Position numbers and translations under genes: made by a program
Source of the DNA: an uncultured Sphingomonadaceae bacterium
GTDB lineage: Bacteria; Pseudomonadota; Alphaproteobacteria; Sphingomonadales; Sphingomonadaceae
Assembly (NCBI GenBank): GCA_947501325.1
Contig: CANMVC010000002.1
Coordinates: 1,116,001-1,180,000 of the forward strand
Direction of reading: 5' to 3'
Length of the DNA: 64,000 nucleotides
Notes under the pieces: generated by a model
The model's input: only the letters and a program-made list of their open reading frames with translations
Database searches by the model: none
What the model was told of the DNA's origin: nothing
In this document: positions 1 to 9,221 of the stretch, one piece after another
How positions within the stretch are numbered: the first letter of the stretch is position 1
How the letters are laid out: each line of letters begins with the position of its first letter

Positions 1-231
1 CACGAGGAATTACGAACCGCTCATGCGCACGCCAGGCTTGGTTTTTCTGATGACAGCATGAAGCGCTGGTTCACAGCTTCACAGATAGACATGGTGCAGA
101 GCCGGACGCTGGATGGCGGCAAGCTGACCGTCAAAATTTGGGTGGGACGCAAGTCAGGTCTATCTCAAATTCATCCCGGCAGCGACGCCGCGTCAACCTC
201 CAATATACTCCGAAAAAGAGCTTCCCTATGA
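1..231 (+). CDS. ArsR-type regulator/methyltransferase fusion, C-terminal end (partial)
   Basis: The open frame enters from the left edge and ends in TGA at 229-231, overlapping the metF start by four bases (ATGA). The visible 76 residues include HAHARLGFSD and a TVKIWVGRK strand, which resemble the end of the ArsR-family regulators fused to a SAM-dependent methyltransferase domain often found directly before metF in Alphaproteobacteria. The DNA-binding part lies outside the window. The overlap implies translational coupling and a shared methionine-related operon. The family call rests on a short tail and on context. Confidence 0.7.
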   Translation, partial: HEELRTAHAHARLGFSDDSMKRWFTASQIDMVQSRTLDGGKLTVKIWVGRKSGLSQIHPGSDAASTSNILRKRASL

Positions 232-1184
232 CCGAACAAACCAGACCTTTAGGCTTGAACGAACTGGAAGAGGCTAAGCGTGCGCTAGACGTTCCGTTAT
301 TTGCCGGACTAAGCGGTGATGCGGATGTTTCCTTTGAGTTTTTCCCACCCAAGTCGGAAAAAATGGAGCAGACTTTGTGGGATAGCGTCGTAACGCTGGA
401 ACCGCTAAATCCTCGTTTTGTGTCTGTAACCTATGGCGCTGGCGGATCAACCCGCGAGCGCACGCATGCCACGGTTGCGCGGATTGCCAAAGAAACCAAT
501 ATCCCAGCTGCGGCGCATTTGACTTGTGTCGGTGCCAGTAAAGCGGAAATAGCGGAAGTCGCGCAATCCTATTGGGAGGCAGGCGTACGTCATATTGTCG
601 CATTGCGTGGTGATCCTCCCTCTGAGGGGCAAGCATTTGAACCGCATCCGGAAGGTTACGAAAGTGCTGCGGAACTTGTTAAGGGTTTGAAGGATATTGC
701 GCCTTTTGAAATCTCGGTGGCGGCCTATCCGGAAACCCATCCCGAGGCCAATTGCCCGCAGAGCGATCTCGATAATCTTAAACGCAAGCTGGATGCAGGT
801 GCAAGCCGCGCAATTACGCAGTTTTTCTTTACCGCCGAGGCCTTTTTCAGGTTCCGGGATGCAGCGGATGCAGCCGGGATTGATGCCGAATTGGTACCGG
901 GAATATTACCGGTATCGAACGTCGCCCAGACGCGGAAGTTTGCGGGTATGTGCGGTGCCGAGATCCCGGCGTGGATGAACGACCTGTTTGAGGGGCTGGA
1001 TGACCACCCCTCTGCACGCCAGTTGATCGCAGCAACCGTTGCCGCCGAACTGTGCCGCAAACTTTATGCCGGCGGTGTCCGACAGTTTCATTTCTACACG
1101 CTCAACCGTGCAGAATTAAGCTACGCGATCTGCCACCTGCTCGGCAAACGCCCATCCGGCGCAGCGCAGGAGAAAGCAGCATGA
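228..1184 (+). CDS. metF: methylenetetrahydrofolate reductase
   Basis: 318 residues, normal MetF length. The enzyme reduces 5,10-methylene-THF to 5-methyl-THF with an FAD-bound TIM barrel, supplying the methyl donor for MetH. Family landmarks are FEFFPPK near the N-terminus, the VTYGAGGSTRE loop, AHLTCVGA, ALRGDPP, the FFFTAEAFFRF segment and HFYTLNRAEL at the C-terminus. I chose ATG 228, which overlaps the stop of the upstream gene; the frame is open further upstream but that stretch is not MetF-like. It overlaps the next gene by four bases (ATGA at 1181), so metF and both metH halves are one operon. Confidence 0.97.
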   Translation: MTEQTRPLGLNELEEAKRALDVPLFAGLSGDADVSFEFFPPKSEKMEQTLWDSVVTLEPLNPRFVSVTYGAGGSTRERTHATVARIAKETNIPAAAHLTCVGASKAEIAEVAQSYWEAGVRHIVALRGDPPSEGQAFEPHPEGYESAAELVKGLKDIAPFEISVAAYPETHPEANCPQSDLDNLKRKLDAGASRAITQFFFTAEAFFRFRDAADAAGIDAELVPGILPVSNVAQTRKFAGMCGAEIPAWMNDLFEGLDDHPSARQLIAATVAAELCRKLYAGGVRQFHFYTLNRAELSYAICHLLGKRPSGAAQEKAA

Positions 1185-2230
1185 CGGGCCCCGGCGATCA
1201 GCTTCGCGCTCTGGCAGCGGAACGCGTTCTCGTTTTTGACGGCGGCTATGGCACGGCGATCCAGAATCACGGCCTTGGCGAGCGCGATTATCGCGGCACG
1301 CTGGAGCTCAGCGATGACCAGAAGGGCAATAATGACCTGCTTAGCCTGACGCGGCCCGATATTATCGAGGGCATTCACACCGCCTATCTGGAAGCGGGCG
1401 CGGATATTGTCGAAACCAATACGTTCAGTTCGACCGAAATCAGCCAGGCCGATTACGGCTGCGAGCATCTGGTCAGGGATATCAACATCAAATCCGCCGA
1501 AATCGCTCGGCGGGCCTGCGACAAGGCCGAGGCCAAAGACGGCAAGAAACGCTTTGTGGCCGGCTCCATCGGCCCGACCAACAAAACATTGTCCCTATCA
1601 CCCGACGTCAACGACCCCGGCTTTCGCGAGATTGATTTTGACTATCTCAAAGGCGTCTATCGCGAGCAATGCGATGCGCTGATCGAAGGCGGTGTCGACT
1701 TTCTGTTGATCGAGACAATCTTTGACACACTCAACGCCAAATGCGCCGGCATGGCCGCACAGGAAGCCGCCGAAGCCTGTGATCGCGATGTGCCCCTGAT
1801 GATTTCAATGACGCTGACCGACCTGTCCGGACGCAATTTATCGGGCCATACGGTCGAGGCTTTCTGGCACGCGGTACGCCATCTGAAACCGCTGACCATC
1901 GGCCTGAATTGTTCCTTTGGTGCTGATCAGCTGCGCCCGCATCTTGCGATGCTGACCAAGGAAGCTGACACGCTGATCATGGCCTATCCCAATGCTGGCC
2001 TGCCCAATGAACTGGGCGAATATGACGAATTGCCGGACCAAACGGCGGCGCTCATTGGCGAGTGGCTGGATGATGGACTGGTCAATATTGTCGGCGGCTG
2101 CTGCGGCACGACGCCAGAACATATTGCAGCCATTGCCAAAGCTGTTGAAAGCGCAAAGCCGCGCGCCATGGCCTCGCCAGCTGTCCAAACCCGGCTTTCC
2201 GGCCTTGAACCTTTCACGATGGCCGCCTGA
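1181..2230 (+). CDS. homocysteine S-methyltransferase domain of split methionine synthase (MetH N-terminal half)
   Basis: 349 residues matching only the homocysteine-binding module of cobalamin-dependent methionine synthase. The three zinc ligands are visible: Cys244 in GLNCSFGAD and Cys307-Cys308 in [10 protein letters not shown]. The N-terminal [11 protein letters not shown] and VETNTFSST segments also fit. It lacks folate, cobalamin and reactivation domains, which are in the next gene 37 bp downstream, so the two proteins must work together. Split metH is common in this order. The start overlaps the end of metF. Confidence 0.95.
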   Translation: MTGPGDQLRALAAERVLVFDGGYGTAIQNHGLGERDYRGTLELSDDQKGNNDLLSLTRPDIIEGIHTAYLEAGADIVETNTFSSTEISQADYGCEHLVRDINIKSAEIARRACDKAEAKDGKKRFVAGSIGPTNKTLSLSPDVNDPGFREIDFDYLKGVYREQCDALIEGGVDFLLIETIFDTLNAKCAGMAAQEAAEACDRDVPLMISMTLTDLSGRNLSGHTVEAFWHAVRHLKPLTIGLNCSFGADQLRPHLAMLTKEADTLIMAYPNAGLPNELGEYDELPDQTAALIGEWLDDGLVNIVGGCCGTTPEHIAAIAKAVESAKPRAMASPAVQTRLSGLEPFTMAA

Positions 2231-2267
2231 TCCGTTGATCGGCGCAATGCAAAAGAAAAATCTGTAA

Positions 2268-4886
2268 ATGACCACACCCCCCTCTTCCGCGCAATTTGTC
2301 AATATTGGCGAGCGTACCAATGTCACCGGGTCCGCGCGGTTCAAAAAGCTTATCCTCAACGATGACTATGAAGCCGCCGTGGAAGTCGCGCGGCAGCAAG
2401 TCGAAAATGGTGCCCAGATCATCGATGTGAATATGGATGAAGGCCTGCTCGACGCCGAACACGCGATGACAACCTTCCTCAAGCTCATCTCGGCCGAACC
2501 GGATATCGCTCGCGTGCCGGTTATGATCGACAGTTCCAAATGGTCGGTGATCGAGGCGGGTCTGAAATGCGTATCTGGCAAACCGATTGTTAATTCCATC
2601 TCAATGAAAGAGGGCGAAGCGGAATTCCTGAAACATGCGCGGCTATGCATGGCTTATGGCGCAGCCGTTGTCGTCATGGCCTTTGACGAAACCGGCCAAG
2701 CCGATACCAAAGAGCGTAAAGTCGAAATCTGCAAACGGGCGTACAAGCTGCTCACCGAAAACGGGTTCCCGCCAGAAGATATTATTTTCGATCCCAATGT
2801 CTTTGCCGTCGCCACCGGCATTGACGAACATCGCCGCTATGCGCTCGATTTTATCGAAGCGGTAGCCGAAATTAAAGCCGCTTGCCCGCATGTTCATTTT
2901 TCCGGTGGGCTCTCTAATCTGTCGTTCAGCTTTCGGGGCAATGAACCGGTTCGTCGGGCCATGCACAGCGTCTTTCTTTATCATGCCATTCCGGTGGGCC
3001 TGGATATGGCCATCGTCAATGCAGGCCAGCTTGATATCTATGATGATATTGATCCGGTGCTGCGCGATGCCTGCGAAGATGTAATTTTTGATCGGCATGA
3101 TGATGCCACCGATAACCTGATCGCACTGGCCGAGAAATTTCGTGGAACCGATGCAGTTGCCGAAAAAGCCGCTGCCGAATGGCGGGGATATGATGTCGTG
3201 AAACGCCTCGAACATGCACTGGTCAAGGGCATTGATGCCCATATTATCGAAGATACGGAAGAAATGCGGGTTTCGGTCAAAGATGCGGGCGGACGTCCGA
3301 TCGAAGTGATCGAAGGTCCTTTGATGGACGGCATGAACGTCGTCGGAGACCTGTTCGGATCGGGCAAGATGTTCCTGCCGCAGGTTGTGAAATCCGCACG
3401 CGTGATGAAAAAGGCCGTCGCCCATCTCTTCCCTTATATCGAGGCCGAAAAAGAAGAAGGTGCCAAGGGCAAAGGCAAGATAATCATGGCGACCGTCAAG
3501 GGCGATGTGCATGATATTGGCAAGAATATCGTCGGCGTCGTGCTGCAATGCAACGGCTTCGAGGTCATTGATCTCGGCGTGATGGTACCATGGACGGATA
3601 TATTGAAAGCCGCCAACGAGAATGATGCCGACATGATCGGCCTGTCCGGCCTGATCACACCGTCGCTCGACGAGATGGTCACTGTCTCCGAAGAGATGGA
3701 GCGCGCCAAGATGACCATGCCGCTGCTCATCGGCGGAGCGACAACATCGAAAACCCACACCGCCTTGCGGATTGAACCGGCCTATTCCGGACCGACCATT
3801 TATGTACTCGATGCCAGCCGTGCCGTGGGTGTCGCCTCACAGCTCGTCAGCGATACGCAGGCCGAAGGCTTTATCGCCAGTACCCGTGAAGACTACGAAC
3901 AGGTGCGTATTGCGCGCGCTGGCAAGACCGCCAAGAAACTCGCTTCCCTCAATGAAGCCCGTGCCAATGGTGCGGCCGTGGACATGAGCAAAAAACCACC
4001 GGCGCCGAAAAAGCCGGGACTGCACGTTTATGAGAACTGGGATCTCGCCGAGCTGCGCGATTATATCGACTGGACCCCGTTTTTCCGGGCCTGGGAACTC
4101 GCCGGAACCTTCCCGGCCATTCTGACCGATGAAGTGGTCGGGGAAAGTGCCAGTGATCTGTATAAAGACGCACAGGCGATGCTGGATCGGATCATTGAAG
4201 AGAAATGGCTGACCGCCAAAGGCGTCGCTGGCCTGTGGCGCGCGCGGCGGGATGGTGATGACATCATGGTCTCCCCGGAAAATGAAGAAGTCGCCTTGCC
4301 CATGCTCCGCCAGCAGGTCAGCAAACGGTCTGGCAAATCGAACAATTGCCTCGCCGATTTTATCGACACAACCGATGACTGGATGGGCGGCTTTGCGGTT
4401 ACGGCAGGGCATGGCATCGACGAACATATCGCGCGATTTGAAGCGGATAAGGATGATTATAACAGCATCCTTATCAAAGCCTTGGCCGACCGTCTGGCCG
4501 AAGCTTTTGCCGAGCGCATGCACGAACATGTCCGCAAGGATCTGTGGGGCTATGCCGCAGACGAGAATCTCGACAACAAGGCGCTGGTTCAGGAAAAATA
4601 TCAGGGCATTCGCCCTGCCCCGGGCTATCCCGCCTGCCCTGACCATAGCCTCAAACCGATCCTGTTCGATATGCTGGATGCTACCCATCATACCGGGCTG
4701 GAACTGACCAGCAGCTTTGCGATGACGCCGACCGCTGCTGTCTCCGGCTTCTATTTCGCTCACCCGCAAGCCGATTATTTCGGCGTGGCGCGAATTGGCG
4801 AAGATCAGGTCGAAGATTATGCCGCACGGCGCGGTGTTCCGCTAGACAAAGCGCGACAGTGGTTGAGACCCAATCTCAACGAATAA
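2268..4886 (+). CDS. metH: methionine synthase, folate-, cobalamin- and SAM-binding part
   Basis: 872 residues. Domains in order: pterin-binding barrel ([11 protein letters not shown] at about 11-21, [20 protein letters not shown]), cobalamin cap ([21 protein letters not shown], about 345-365), cobalamin-binding Rossmann domain with DVHDIG at 413-418 and axial ligand His415, and the SAM-dependent reactivation domain ([19 protein letters not shown] near the end). It transfers the methyl group of methyl-THF through cobalamin to homocysteine bound by the preceding protein. The homocysteine domain is absent from this chain. A hairpin terminator follows the stop codon directly. Confidence 0.97.
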   Translation: MTTPPSSAQFVNIGERTNVTGSARFKKLILNDDYEAAVEVARQQVENGAQIIDVNMDEGLLDAEHAMTTFLKLISAEPDIARVPVMIDSSKWSVIEAGLKCVSGKPIVNSISMKEGEAEFLKHARLCMAYGAAVVVMAFDETGQADTKERKVEICKRAYKLLTENGFPPEDIIFDPNVFAVATGIDEHRRYALDFIEAVAEIKAACPHVHFSGGLSNLSFSFRGNEPVRRAMHSVFLYHAIPVGLDMAIVNAGQLDIYDDIDPVLRDACEDVIFDRHDDATDNLIALAEKFRGTDAVAEKAAAEWRGYDVVKRLEHALVKGIDAHIIEDTEEMRVSVKDAGGRPIEVIEGPLMDGMNVVGDLFGSGKMFLPQVVKSARVMKKAVAHLFPYIEAEKEEGAKGKGKIIMATVKGDVHDIGKNIVGVVLQCNGFEVIDLGVMVPWTDILKAANENDADMIGLSGLITPSLDEMVTVSEEMERAKMTMPLLIGGATTSKTHTALRIEPAYSGPTIYVLDASRAVGVASQLVSDTQAEGFIASTREDYEQVRIARAGKTAKKLASLNEARANGAAVDMSKKPPAPKKPGLHVYENWDLAELRDYIDWTPFFRAWELAGTFPAILTDEVVGESASDLYKDAQAMLDRIIEEKWLTAKGVAGLWRARRDGDDIMVSPENEEVALPMLRQQVSKRSGKSNNCLADFIDTTDDWMGGFAVTAGHGIDEHIARFEADKDDYNSILIKALADRLAEAFAERMHEHVRKDLWGYAADENLDNKALVQEKYQGIRPAPGYPACPDHSLKPILFDMLDATHHTGLELTSSFAMTPTAAVSGFYFAHPQADYFGVARIGEDQVEDYAARRGVPLDKARQWLRPNLNE

Positions 4887-4912
4887 AGCCGACCTCTTTC
4901 GAGACCGGCTTT
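4885..4912 (+). terminator. intrinsic terminator after metH
   Basis: AAAGCCG (4885-4891) pairs with CGGCTTT (4906-4912). Inside it TCT-TTCG-AGA forms a further short stem with a TTCG tetraloop. It lies directly at the metH stop codon, 22 bp before the convergent PEP-CTERM gene, and may serve both. Confidence 0.75.
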
Positions 4913-4934
4913 ATCTATTCAACTGCAATAGTGT

Positions 4935-5570
4935 CTAAGCGAAGCTGACCTTAGGCATCGCTTTGCGGCGACGGCGCATGGCCCCACCGACCAGGCCGAA
5001 ACCGCCAATCATCATCGCCCAGGTTGACGGCTCTGGAACCGCGGGGGCTGCGGTCAACACGCGGATATAGTCACCGGGATTCGATGCCGTGAAATCGATA
5101 TTTATTCTGTTACCGACCGTGTTGAAACTGTCTTGGTTTTCCAATCCACGCAAATTGACACTGACATAGTTCACATTGGCGTTACCCAGGAGAGCGTCTG
5201 TCATCTCCATCTGAGACCTGCCATCCAGCACGCTCAGAATATCGCCATCAAAATCCACATAACCGATGCCCCGTCGGCTCGGACCGGGATCAAAAAACAC
5301 ATAATGGCTGTTCACCACTGTCCCAGCGGCGAGGCCGCCAATAGCGGACAGCAGAGTTACACCCTGCTGCTCATCGAAAGCGAACAGGTTGTTGGACTGT
5401 TGATTATTATTGCCCACATTCAAGCCAGGCGCGGGATTAAGTTGTTGGAAAACGCCGCCAGCGTTGAAAGCGCTTCCTCCGGTCAGTTCGCCCATGACAA
5501 TTGCGGCATTTGCAGAACCAGCAGTCAATAGAGCACTAACCGCAGCGGCAGTTAATAGAAGTTTTTGCAT
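4935..5570 (-). CDS. PEPxxWA-CTERM sorting-domain protein
   Basis: 211 residues: N-terminal signal peptide (MQKLLLTAAAVSALLTAGSA), a body with no recognised enzyme motif, and a C-terminal sorting signal VPEPSTWAMMIGGFGLVGGA followed by the basic tail RRRRK. Such proteins are processed by exosortase and end up at the surface or in extracellular matrix. No exosortase gene lies in the window. The body has Asn/Gln-rich stretches (NNNQQSNN). The start has a good AAAGGA ribosome-binding site. The function of the body is unknown. Confidence 0.85.
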   Translation of the reverse strand: MQKLLLTAAAVSALLTAGSANAAIVMGELTGGSAFNAGGVFQQLNPAPGLNVGNNNQQSNNLFAFDEQQGVTLLSAIGGLAAGTVVNSHYVFFDPGPSRRGIGYVDFDGDILSVLDGRSQMEMTDALLGNANVNYVSVNLRGLENQDSFNTVGNRINIDFTASNPGDYIRVLTAAPAVPEPSTWAMMIGGFGLVGGAMRRRRKAMPKVSFA

Positions 5571-5845
5571 TGTAATATTCCTTTGGCGGCCAAATGCCCG
5601 CGTTACAATGCGACCCGATTCGGGGTTTTAACAAATTTTTAACCCTGTACCTATGACGAACCGCACATGTGTCCTATTTTGAGACGACCGTTTGGTGCAG
5701 CGTCGATTGGCATAAGGATTCAGAATATTAACCGGTGCAGCGCTATGTGCATATATTTGGGACACAGCCATTCACGATATTGTGTTGGCTTCTCTAAAAA
5801 GATATTAAACATGCTTATTTCCCCGCTTTTTCAGGAGCTTCAGAC

Positions 5846-6790
5846 GTGAAATTTTCGGTTCGTATCGCCATCTCGGCGGCCTTGGCAGTGATGGCCAGCC
5901 CTGCTGCATTGGCCCAGAATAGCGCGCCCTTCACGATCGTCGAGAACGGCCAAGCCTTTTTCAGCCTGTCCGAAGCGGTTGAAGCCATTGGCGCAAGCCG
6001 CGGCACTATCGTCATTGCGCCGGGTGCCTATGGCGACTGCGCTGTACAGACGGAAGGGCAGATCACCTACCGGGCCGCCGTCCCCGGACAAGCGGTATTG
6101 GACGGCGGGATTTGCGAGGGCAAAGCCGCATTGGTCTTGCGTGGTCGGTCCGCTATTGTCGATGGGATTATCTTTCAGAACCAGCGCGTGCCCGATGGCA
6201 ATGGCGCTGGCATTCGCCTCGAGCGCGGCGATCTGACGATCACCAACGCCCTGTTCCGCAACAGTGAACAGGGACTGCTGACCGCCGATGACGCCAGCGG
6301 CAATATTGTCATTGATCGCTCGACATTCCAGCGACTGGGTCGCTGTGACCGGGGTCTGTCCTGTGCGCACAGTATCTATATCGGCGATTATGGGTCGCTC
6401 ATTGTGACCAACAGCCGTTTCGAAAAGGGCAATGGCGGCCACTATGTGAAAAGCCGGGCACCGCGTATCACGGTCACCAACAGCAGCTTTGACGATACCC
6501 AGGGCCGGACTACCAACTATATGATCGACCTGCCGGCGGGCGCGTCGGGCGTGATCAGCGGCAATGTTTTTGTGCAGGGGCAAAACAAGGAAAACTGGAG
6601 CGCCTTTGTTGCCATTGCAGCAGAAGGCCGGAAGCACAGCTCGGCGGGTCTCAATATCCATTCCAACAGCGCGTCTCTCGCCAAAGGTGTCGAGCGAAAA
6701 ACCTGGTTTGTCGCCGACTGGAGCGGGGACAAGATGCGCATTGCAAATAACAGCCTCGGTCGCGGATTGACCCGCTACGAAAAGCGCTGA
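5846..6790 (+). CDS. secreted right-handed parallel beta-helix protein
   Basis: 314 residues beginning with GTG behind an AGGAG site 8 nt upstream. A signal peptide (VRIAISAALAVMASPAALA) precedes repeated short strands typical of pectate-lyase-like beta-helices (GAGIRLERGDLTITNALF, GNIVIDRSTF, GSLIVTNSRF, RITVTNSSF, GVISGNVF). I see no convincing set of catalytic residues of a known polysaccharide lyase family, so it may bind or cleave a glycan. It is a single gene, convergent with the HxlR gene, with a 275 bp leader region upstream. Confidence 0.8.
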   Translation: MKFSVRIAISAALAVMASPAALAQNSAPFTIVENGQAFFSLSEAVEAIGASRGTIVIAPGAYGDCAVQTEGQITYRAAVPGQAVLDGGICEGKAALVLRGRSAIVDGIIFQNQRVPDGNGAGIRLERGDLTITNALFRNSEQGLLTADDASGNIVIDRSTFQRLGRCDRGLSCAHSIYIGDYGSLIVTNSRFEKGNGGHYVKSRAPRITVTNSSFDDTQGRTTNYMIDLPAGASGVISGNVFVQGQNKENWSAFVAIAAEGRKHSSAGLNIHSNSASLAKGVERKTWFVADWSGDKMRIANNSLGRGLTRYEKR

Positions 6791-6853
6791 TTCCAGGTTT
6801 TGTGAGGATGGGTTGAGTTGACTTTGTCCCGAAAGCAGAGATGAGCTTCCTTG

Positions 6854-7576
6854 TTACGCCCTGCGGACGGAAGCACGCAGTTCTTCTGGCTGTATGGGAA
6901 TATTGGCCAATCGACTCCGACCGAGCAACTCGGGCAGAAGTCTGGTATATTTTTCTTCACCGAATACTTCCAGATCCCCGTTTGCCATCGCTTCATCAAG
7001 GTCGGACCGTCCCAAATATATTCTGGCAAGAGTTTTGGCTGCCACGGTGATTTGCATATCGACGTCAAAATCACGATCTATAATACATAAATCAACCTGA
7101 TCCCCTTCGAATATCAACCAGCTATTCTGGCGCTTGCTTGTTTGATCATACAGGAAAAAGTGAATAATGAACGGGTTGGGAAGCGCGGGATGTGGGTTGG
7201 CCTTGTGGCGGATATTCCACATTAAATGATCGCTGTCGAAATCTTCCAGAGCGGGCTCTATCCGGAGCCATTCCTGCGCCCAGTCAGCCATGCTGAAAAC
7301 AACCTTGCTGAGCGCTTTGCCAGCCGGCGTCAGCGTGTATCTGGTTTGATTATGGCTCGCCGATTCCGTCTTTTTGACAATGCCTGCATTCGTCAGCTCT
7401 TTCAGCCGATTGGACAGGAGGGAGCGTGACATACGTGGCACCCCTCTGCTGATATCATTGAAGGATGTATAACCGAAAACGAGTTCTCTCATCACCAGCA
7501 TCGTCCAGCGCGTGCATAAAATTTCCGCTGCCATTGAGAGGGGGCAATATTGACCATAGCTAGGCGCTTTACTCAT
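6854..7576 (-). CDS. HxlR-family regulator with SCP2-like C-terminal domain
   Basis: 240 residues. The N-terminal 100 residues are an HxlR winged helix (CPLSMAAEILCTRWTMLVMRE, SRSLLSNRLKEL, YTLTPAGKAL). Classic HxlR proteins are 110-150 residues; here a C-terminal domain of about 110 residues resembles an SCP2 sterol-carrier fold (DVDMQITVAAKTLARIYLG, NGDLEVFG), so it may sense a hydrophobic ligand. I chose ATG 7576 because the open frame upstream does not resemble the family. Two perfect inverted repeats lie 75-112 bp upstream, between it and the divergent haloperoxidase gene, and are the likely operators. Confidence 0.9.
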   Translation of the reverse strand: MSKAPSYGQYCPLSMAAEILCTRWTMLVMRELVFGYTSFNDISRGVPRMSRSLLSNRLKELTNAGIVKKTESASHNQTRYTLTPAGKALSKVVFSMADWAQEWLRIEPALEDFDSDHLMWNIRHKANPHPALPNPFIIHFFLYDQTSKRQNSWLIFEGDQVDLCIIDRDFDVDMQITVAAKTLARIYLGRSDLDEAMANGDLEVFGEEKYTRLLPELLGRSRLANIPIQPEELRASVRRA

Positions 7577-7650
7577 GTTGCTGTCCTTCGGTTTATACGG
7601 CGATATCGCTGTCTGTTTGCGACAATTGGACCAGACCCGGGATATTGCCA

Positions 7651-7665
7651 GTACAGTAACTGTAC
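7651..7665. promoter_or_regulatory. inverted repeat, probable HxlR operator 1
   Basis: GTACAGTAACTGTAC is a perfect 7-bp inverted repeat around one base. It lies in the divergent gap between the HxlR gene (start 7576) and the haloperoxidase gene (start 7774). Assignment to the HxlR protein is inference from position and symmetry. Confidence 0.6.
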
Positions 7666-7669
7666 CATG

Positions 7670-7688
7670 TAGTCCTACTGCAGGACTA
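7670..7688. promoter_or_regulatory. second inverted repeat, probable operator 2
   Basis: TAGTCCT-ACTGC-AGGACTA is a perfect 7-bp inverted repeat with a 5-base spacer, four bases after the first repeat. Its sequence differs from the first, so it may be read by another protein or be a lower-affinity site for the same dimer. Confidence 0.5.
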
Positions 7689-7773
7689 TAGCGCATCATA
7701 AAATGGGTATAGCAACGAAACAGAGCTTAATCCTGCCACGCTTGGAAGGGTTAAAAGCCACATAGGAGTGATC

Positions 7774-9030
7774 ATGCGCAATTTGCAGAAATATAAAATT
7801 CTTTTGGTGTCGGGCGCCTTGTTTGCCCTCGGCGTGAGCGTTGAAGCCCGGGCCGACAGTGTGACGGATTGGAACATAAAGGCGCGCGATATGGTTGTTG
7901 ATGCAAAATTTCCGACACCACATTCGAACCGGGCTTTGGCCATCGTGCACACGTCAATTTATGAAGCCGTAAATGCCATTACAAAAAAATATCCTGCTTC
8001 CCTTGATCTGAAAGCGCCCGACGACTCATCGATAGACGCCGCTATCGCGTCAGCCGTTCGGGTTTCGCTGTTAAATCTCATGCCCGGCAAAGAACGCGAG
8101 ATTGAGGATGTATATGCAGAGGCTTTGGCAAAGATCGCAGATAGTGATGAAAAGACCCAAGGCGTTGCAATCGGTCAACAAGCGGCAAGCGCCGTCTGGG
8201 CCGCGCGTAAAAATGACGGCAGCCAGTCCCCAGAAACTTACAGGCCCTACACAACGGCTGGCAAATATGTTCCAACAACCATACCGGCTGCGCCAAATTG
8301 GGCAAACCGCAAGCCCTGGATGTTTTCAGACCCGACCAAATTCCGTCCGGGACCTCCGCCAAAATTAACCAGTGATGCCTGGACGCGCGACTTTATCGAA
8401 GTCAAGAAAATGGGCAGCAAGAACAGCGCGCATCGTTCCGGAGAACAGACGAGAATGGCGAAGTTCTGGGAAGCAACTTTACCACCAATCTATCATGGTG
8501 TTGTGCATTCTGTCGCCAATATGCCAGGACGCAACGTCACCCAAAATGCGCGTCTGTTTGCGGTCGTGACGCGGGCAACCGATGATGCGATGATCGCTGT
8601 CTTTGAGGCAAAATATCACTACGGGTTTTGGCGGCCCATAACCGCCATTCGCAACGCTGATATCGATGGCAATGAAAACACCTTGAGGGATCCTGCATGG
8701 GTTCCTTTCATTCCCACGCCGATGCATCCTGAATATCCATGCGCCCATTGCGTCGTAGCGGGAACAGTAGGCGCTATTTTGAAAGCCGAAATCGGGGAGA
8801 ATGCGACGCCGGAATTGTGGACTGTCAGCTACACGGACGGCGGGGCCAGAAGGAACTGGAAGAGTGTTGACGACTTCATACAGGAAGTTTCCGATGCGCG
8901 TATCTATGATGGCGTTCATTACCGAAGCTCTGCGGATGTCGGCTCTGAGATGGGTTTGCAAATTGGGGCATTGGCTGTCGAAACCTATTTGTCACCGTTG
9001 AGATCATCTGAAATTCCAGAAGACAAGTAA
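7774..9030 (+). CDS. secreted vanadium-dependent haloperoxidase/PAP2-family enzyme
   Basis: 418 residues from ATG 7774 (AGGAG site at 7764-7768; a GTG at 7768 is less likely). A signal peptide ending near VEARA directs it to the periplasm. The vanadate/phosphate pocket is visible: Lys280 and Arg287 in KYHYGFWRP, His325 in HPEYPCAHC, and Arg376 and His382 in RIYDGVHYR. The 7- and 6-residue spacings match fungal vanadium chloroperoxidase (K353/R360, R490/H496). The usual Ser-Gly before the first His is Cys-Ala here. It could be a haloperoxidase or an acid phosphatase. It is divergent from the HxlR gene, which probably controls it. Confidence 0.85.
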   Translation: MRNLQKYKILLVSGALFALGVSVEARADSVTDWNIKARDMVVDAKFPTPHSNRALAIVHTSIYEAVNAITKKYPASLDLKAPDDSSIDAAIASAVRVSLLNLMPGKEREIEDVYAEALAKIADSDEKTQGVAIGQQAASAVWAARKNDGSQSPETYRPYTTAGKYVPTTIPAAPNWANRKPWMFSDPTKFRPGPPPKLTSDAWTRDFIEVKKMGSKNSAHRSGEQTRMAKFWEATLPPIYHGVVHSVANMPGRNVTQNARLFAVVTRATDDAMIAVFEAKYHYGFWRPITAIRNADIDGNENTLRDPAWVPFIPTPMHPEYPCAHCVVAGTVGAILKAEIGENATPELWTVSYTDGGARRNWKSVDDFIQEVSDARIYDGVHYRSSADVGSEMGLQIGALAVETYLSPLRSSEIPEDK

Positions 9031-9074
9031 CATTCTTCACGACCGCACGGATGATGATAATTTCGAGCCAATAA

Positions 9075-9103
9075 ATGTCCGCTGTGGCGCCCATGGCGGA
9101 CAT
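9075..9103 (+). terminator. hairpin between convergent genes
   Basis: ATGTCCGC (9075-9082) pairs perfectly with GCGGACAT (9096-9103) over a 13-base loop. It lies 45 bp after the haloperoxidase stop, with no T-run, so it is at best a weak or factor-assisted terminator. Confidence 0.4.
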
Positions 9104-9221
9104 ATAGCTCCATAGACTGATTCAATGGTGGGATTTAATCCTGCTCCCGGCGCGGCTGGTCCGATCAAACTGCCAGATTCGGATAATTTGTTTCATGGGA
9201 CTTTGCTGCTCCCCTACCCGT

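Noticed and set aside
228-4886. SAM or cobalamin riboswitch for the met operon
   Set aside because: metF overlaps the upstream gene, so there is no leader in the window; the 37-bp gap before metH is too short.
4935-5570. Exosortase/EPS cluster around the PEP-CTERM gene
   Set aside because: No exosortase or glycosyltransferase gene lies in the window; the PEP-CTERM gene is isolated.
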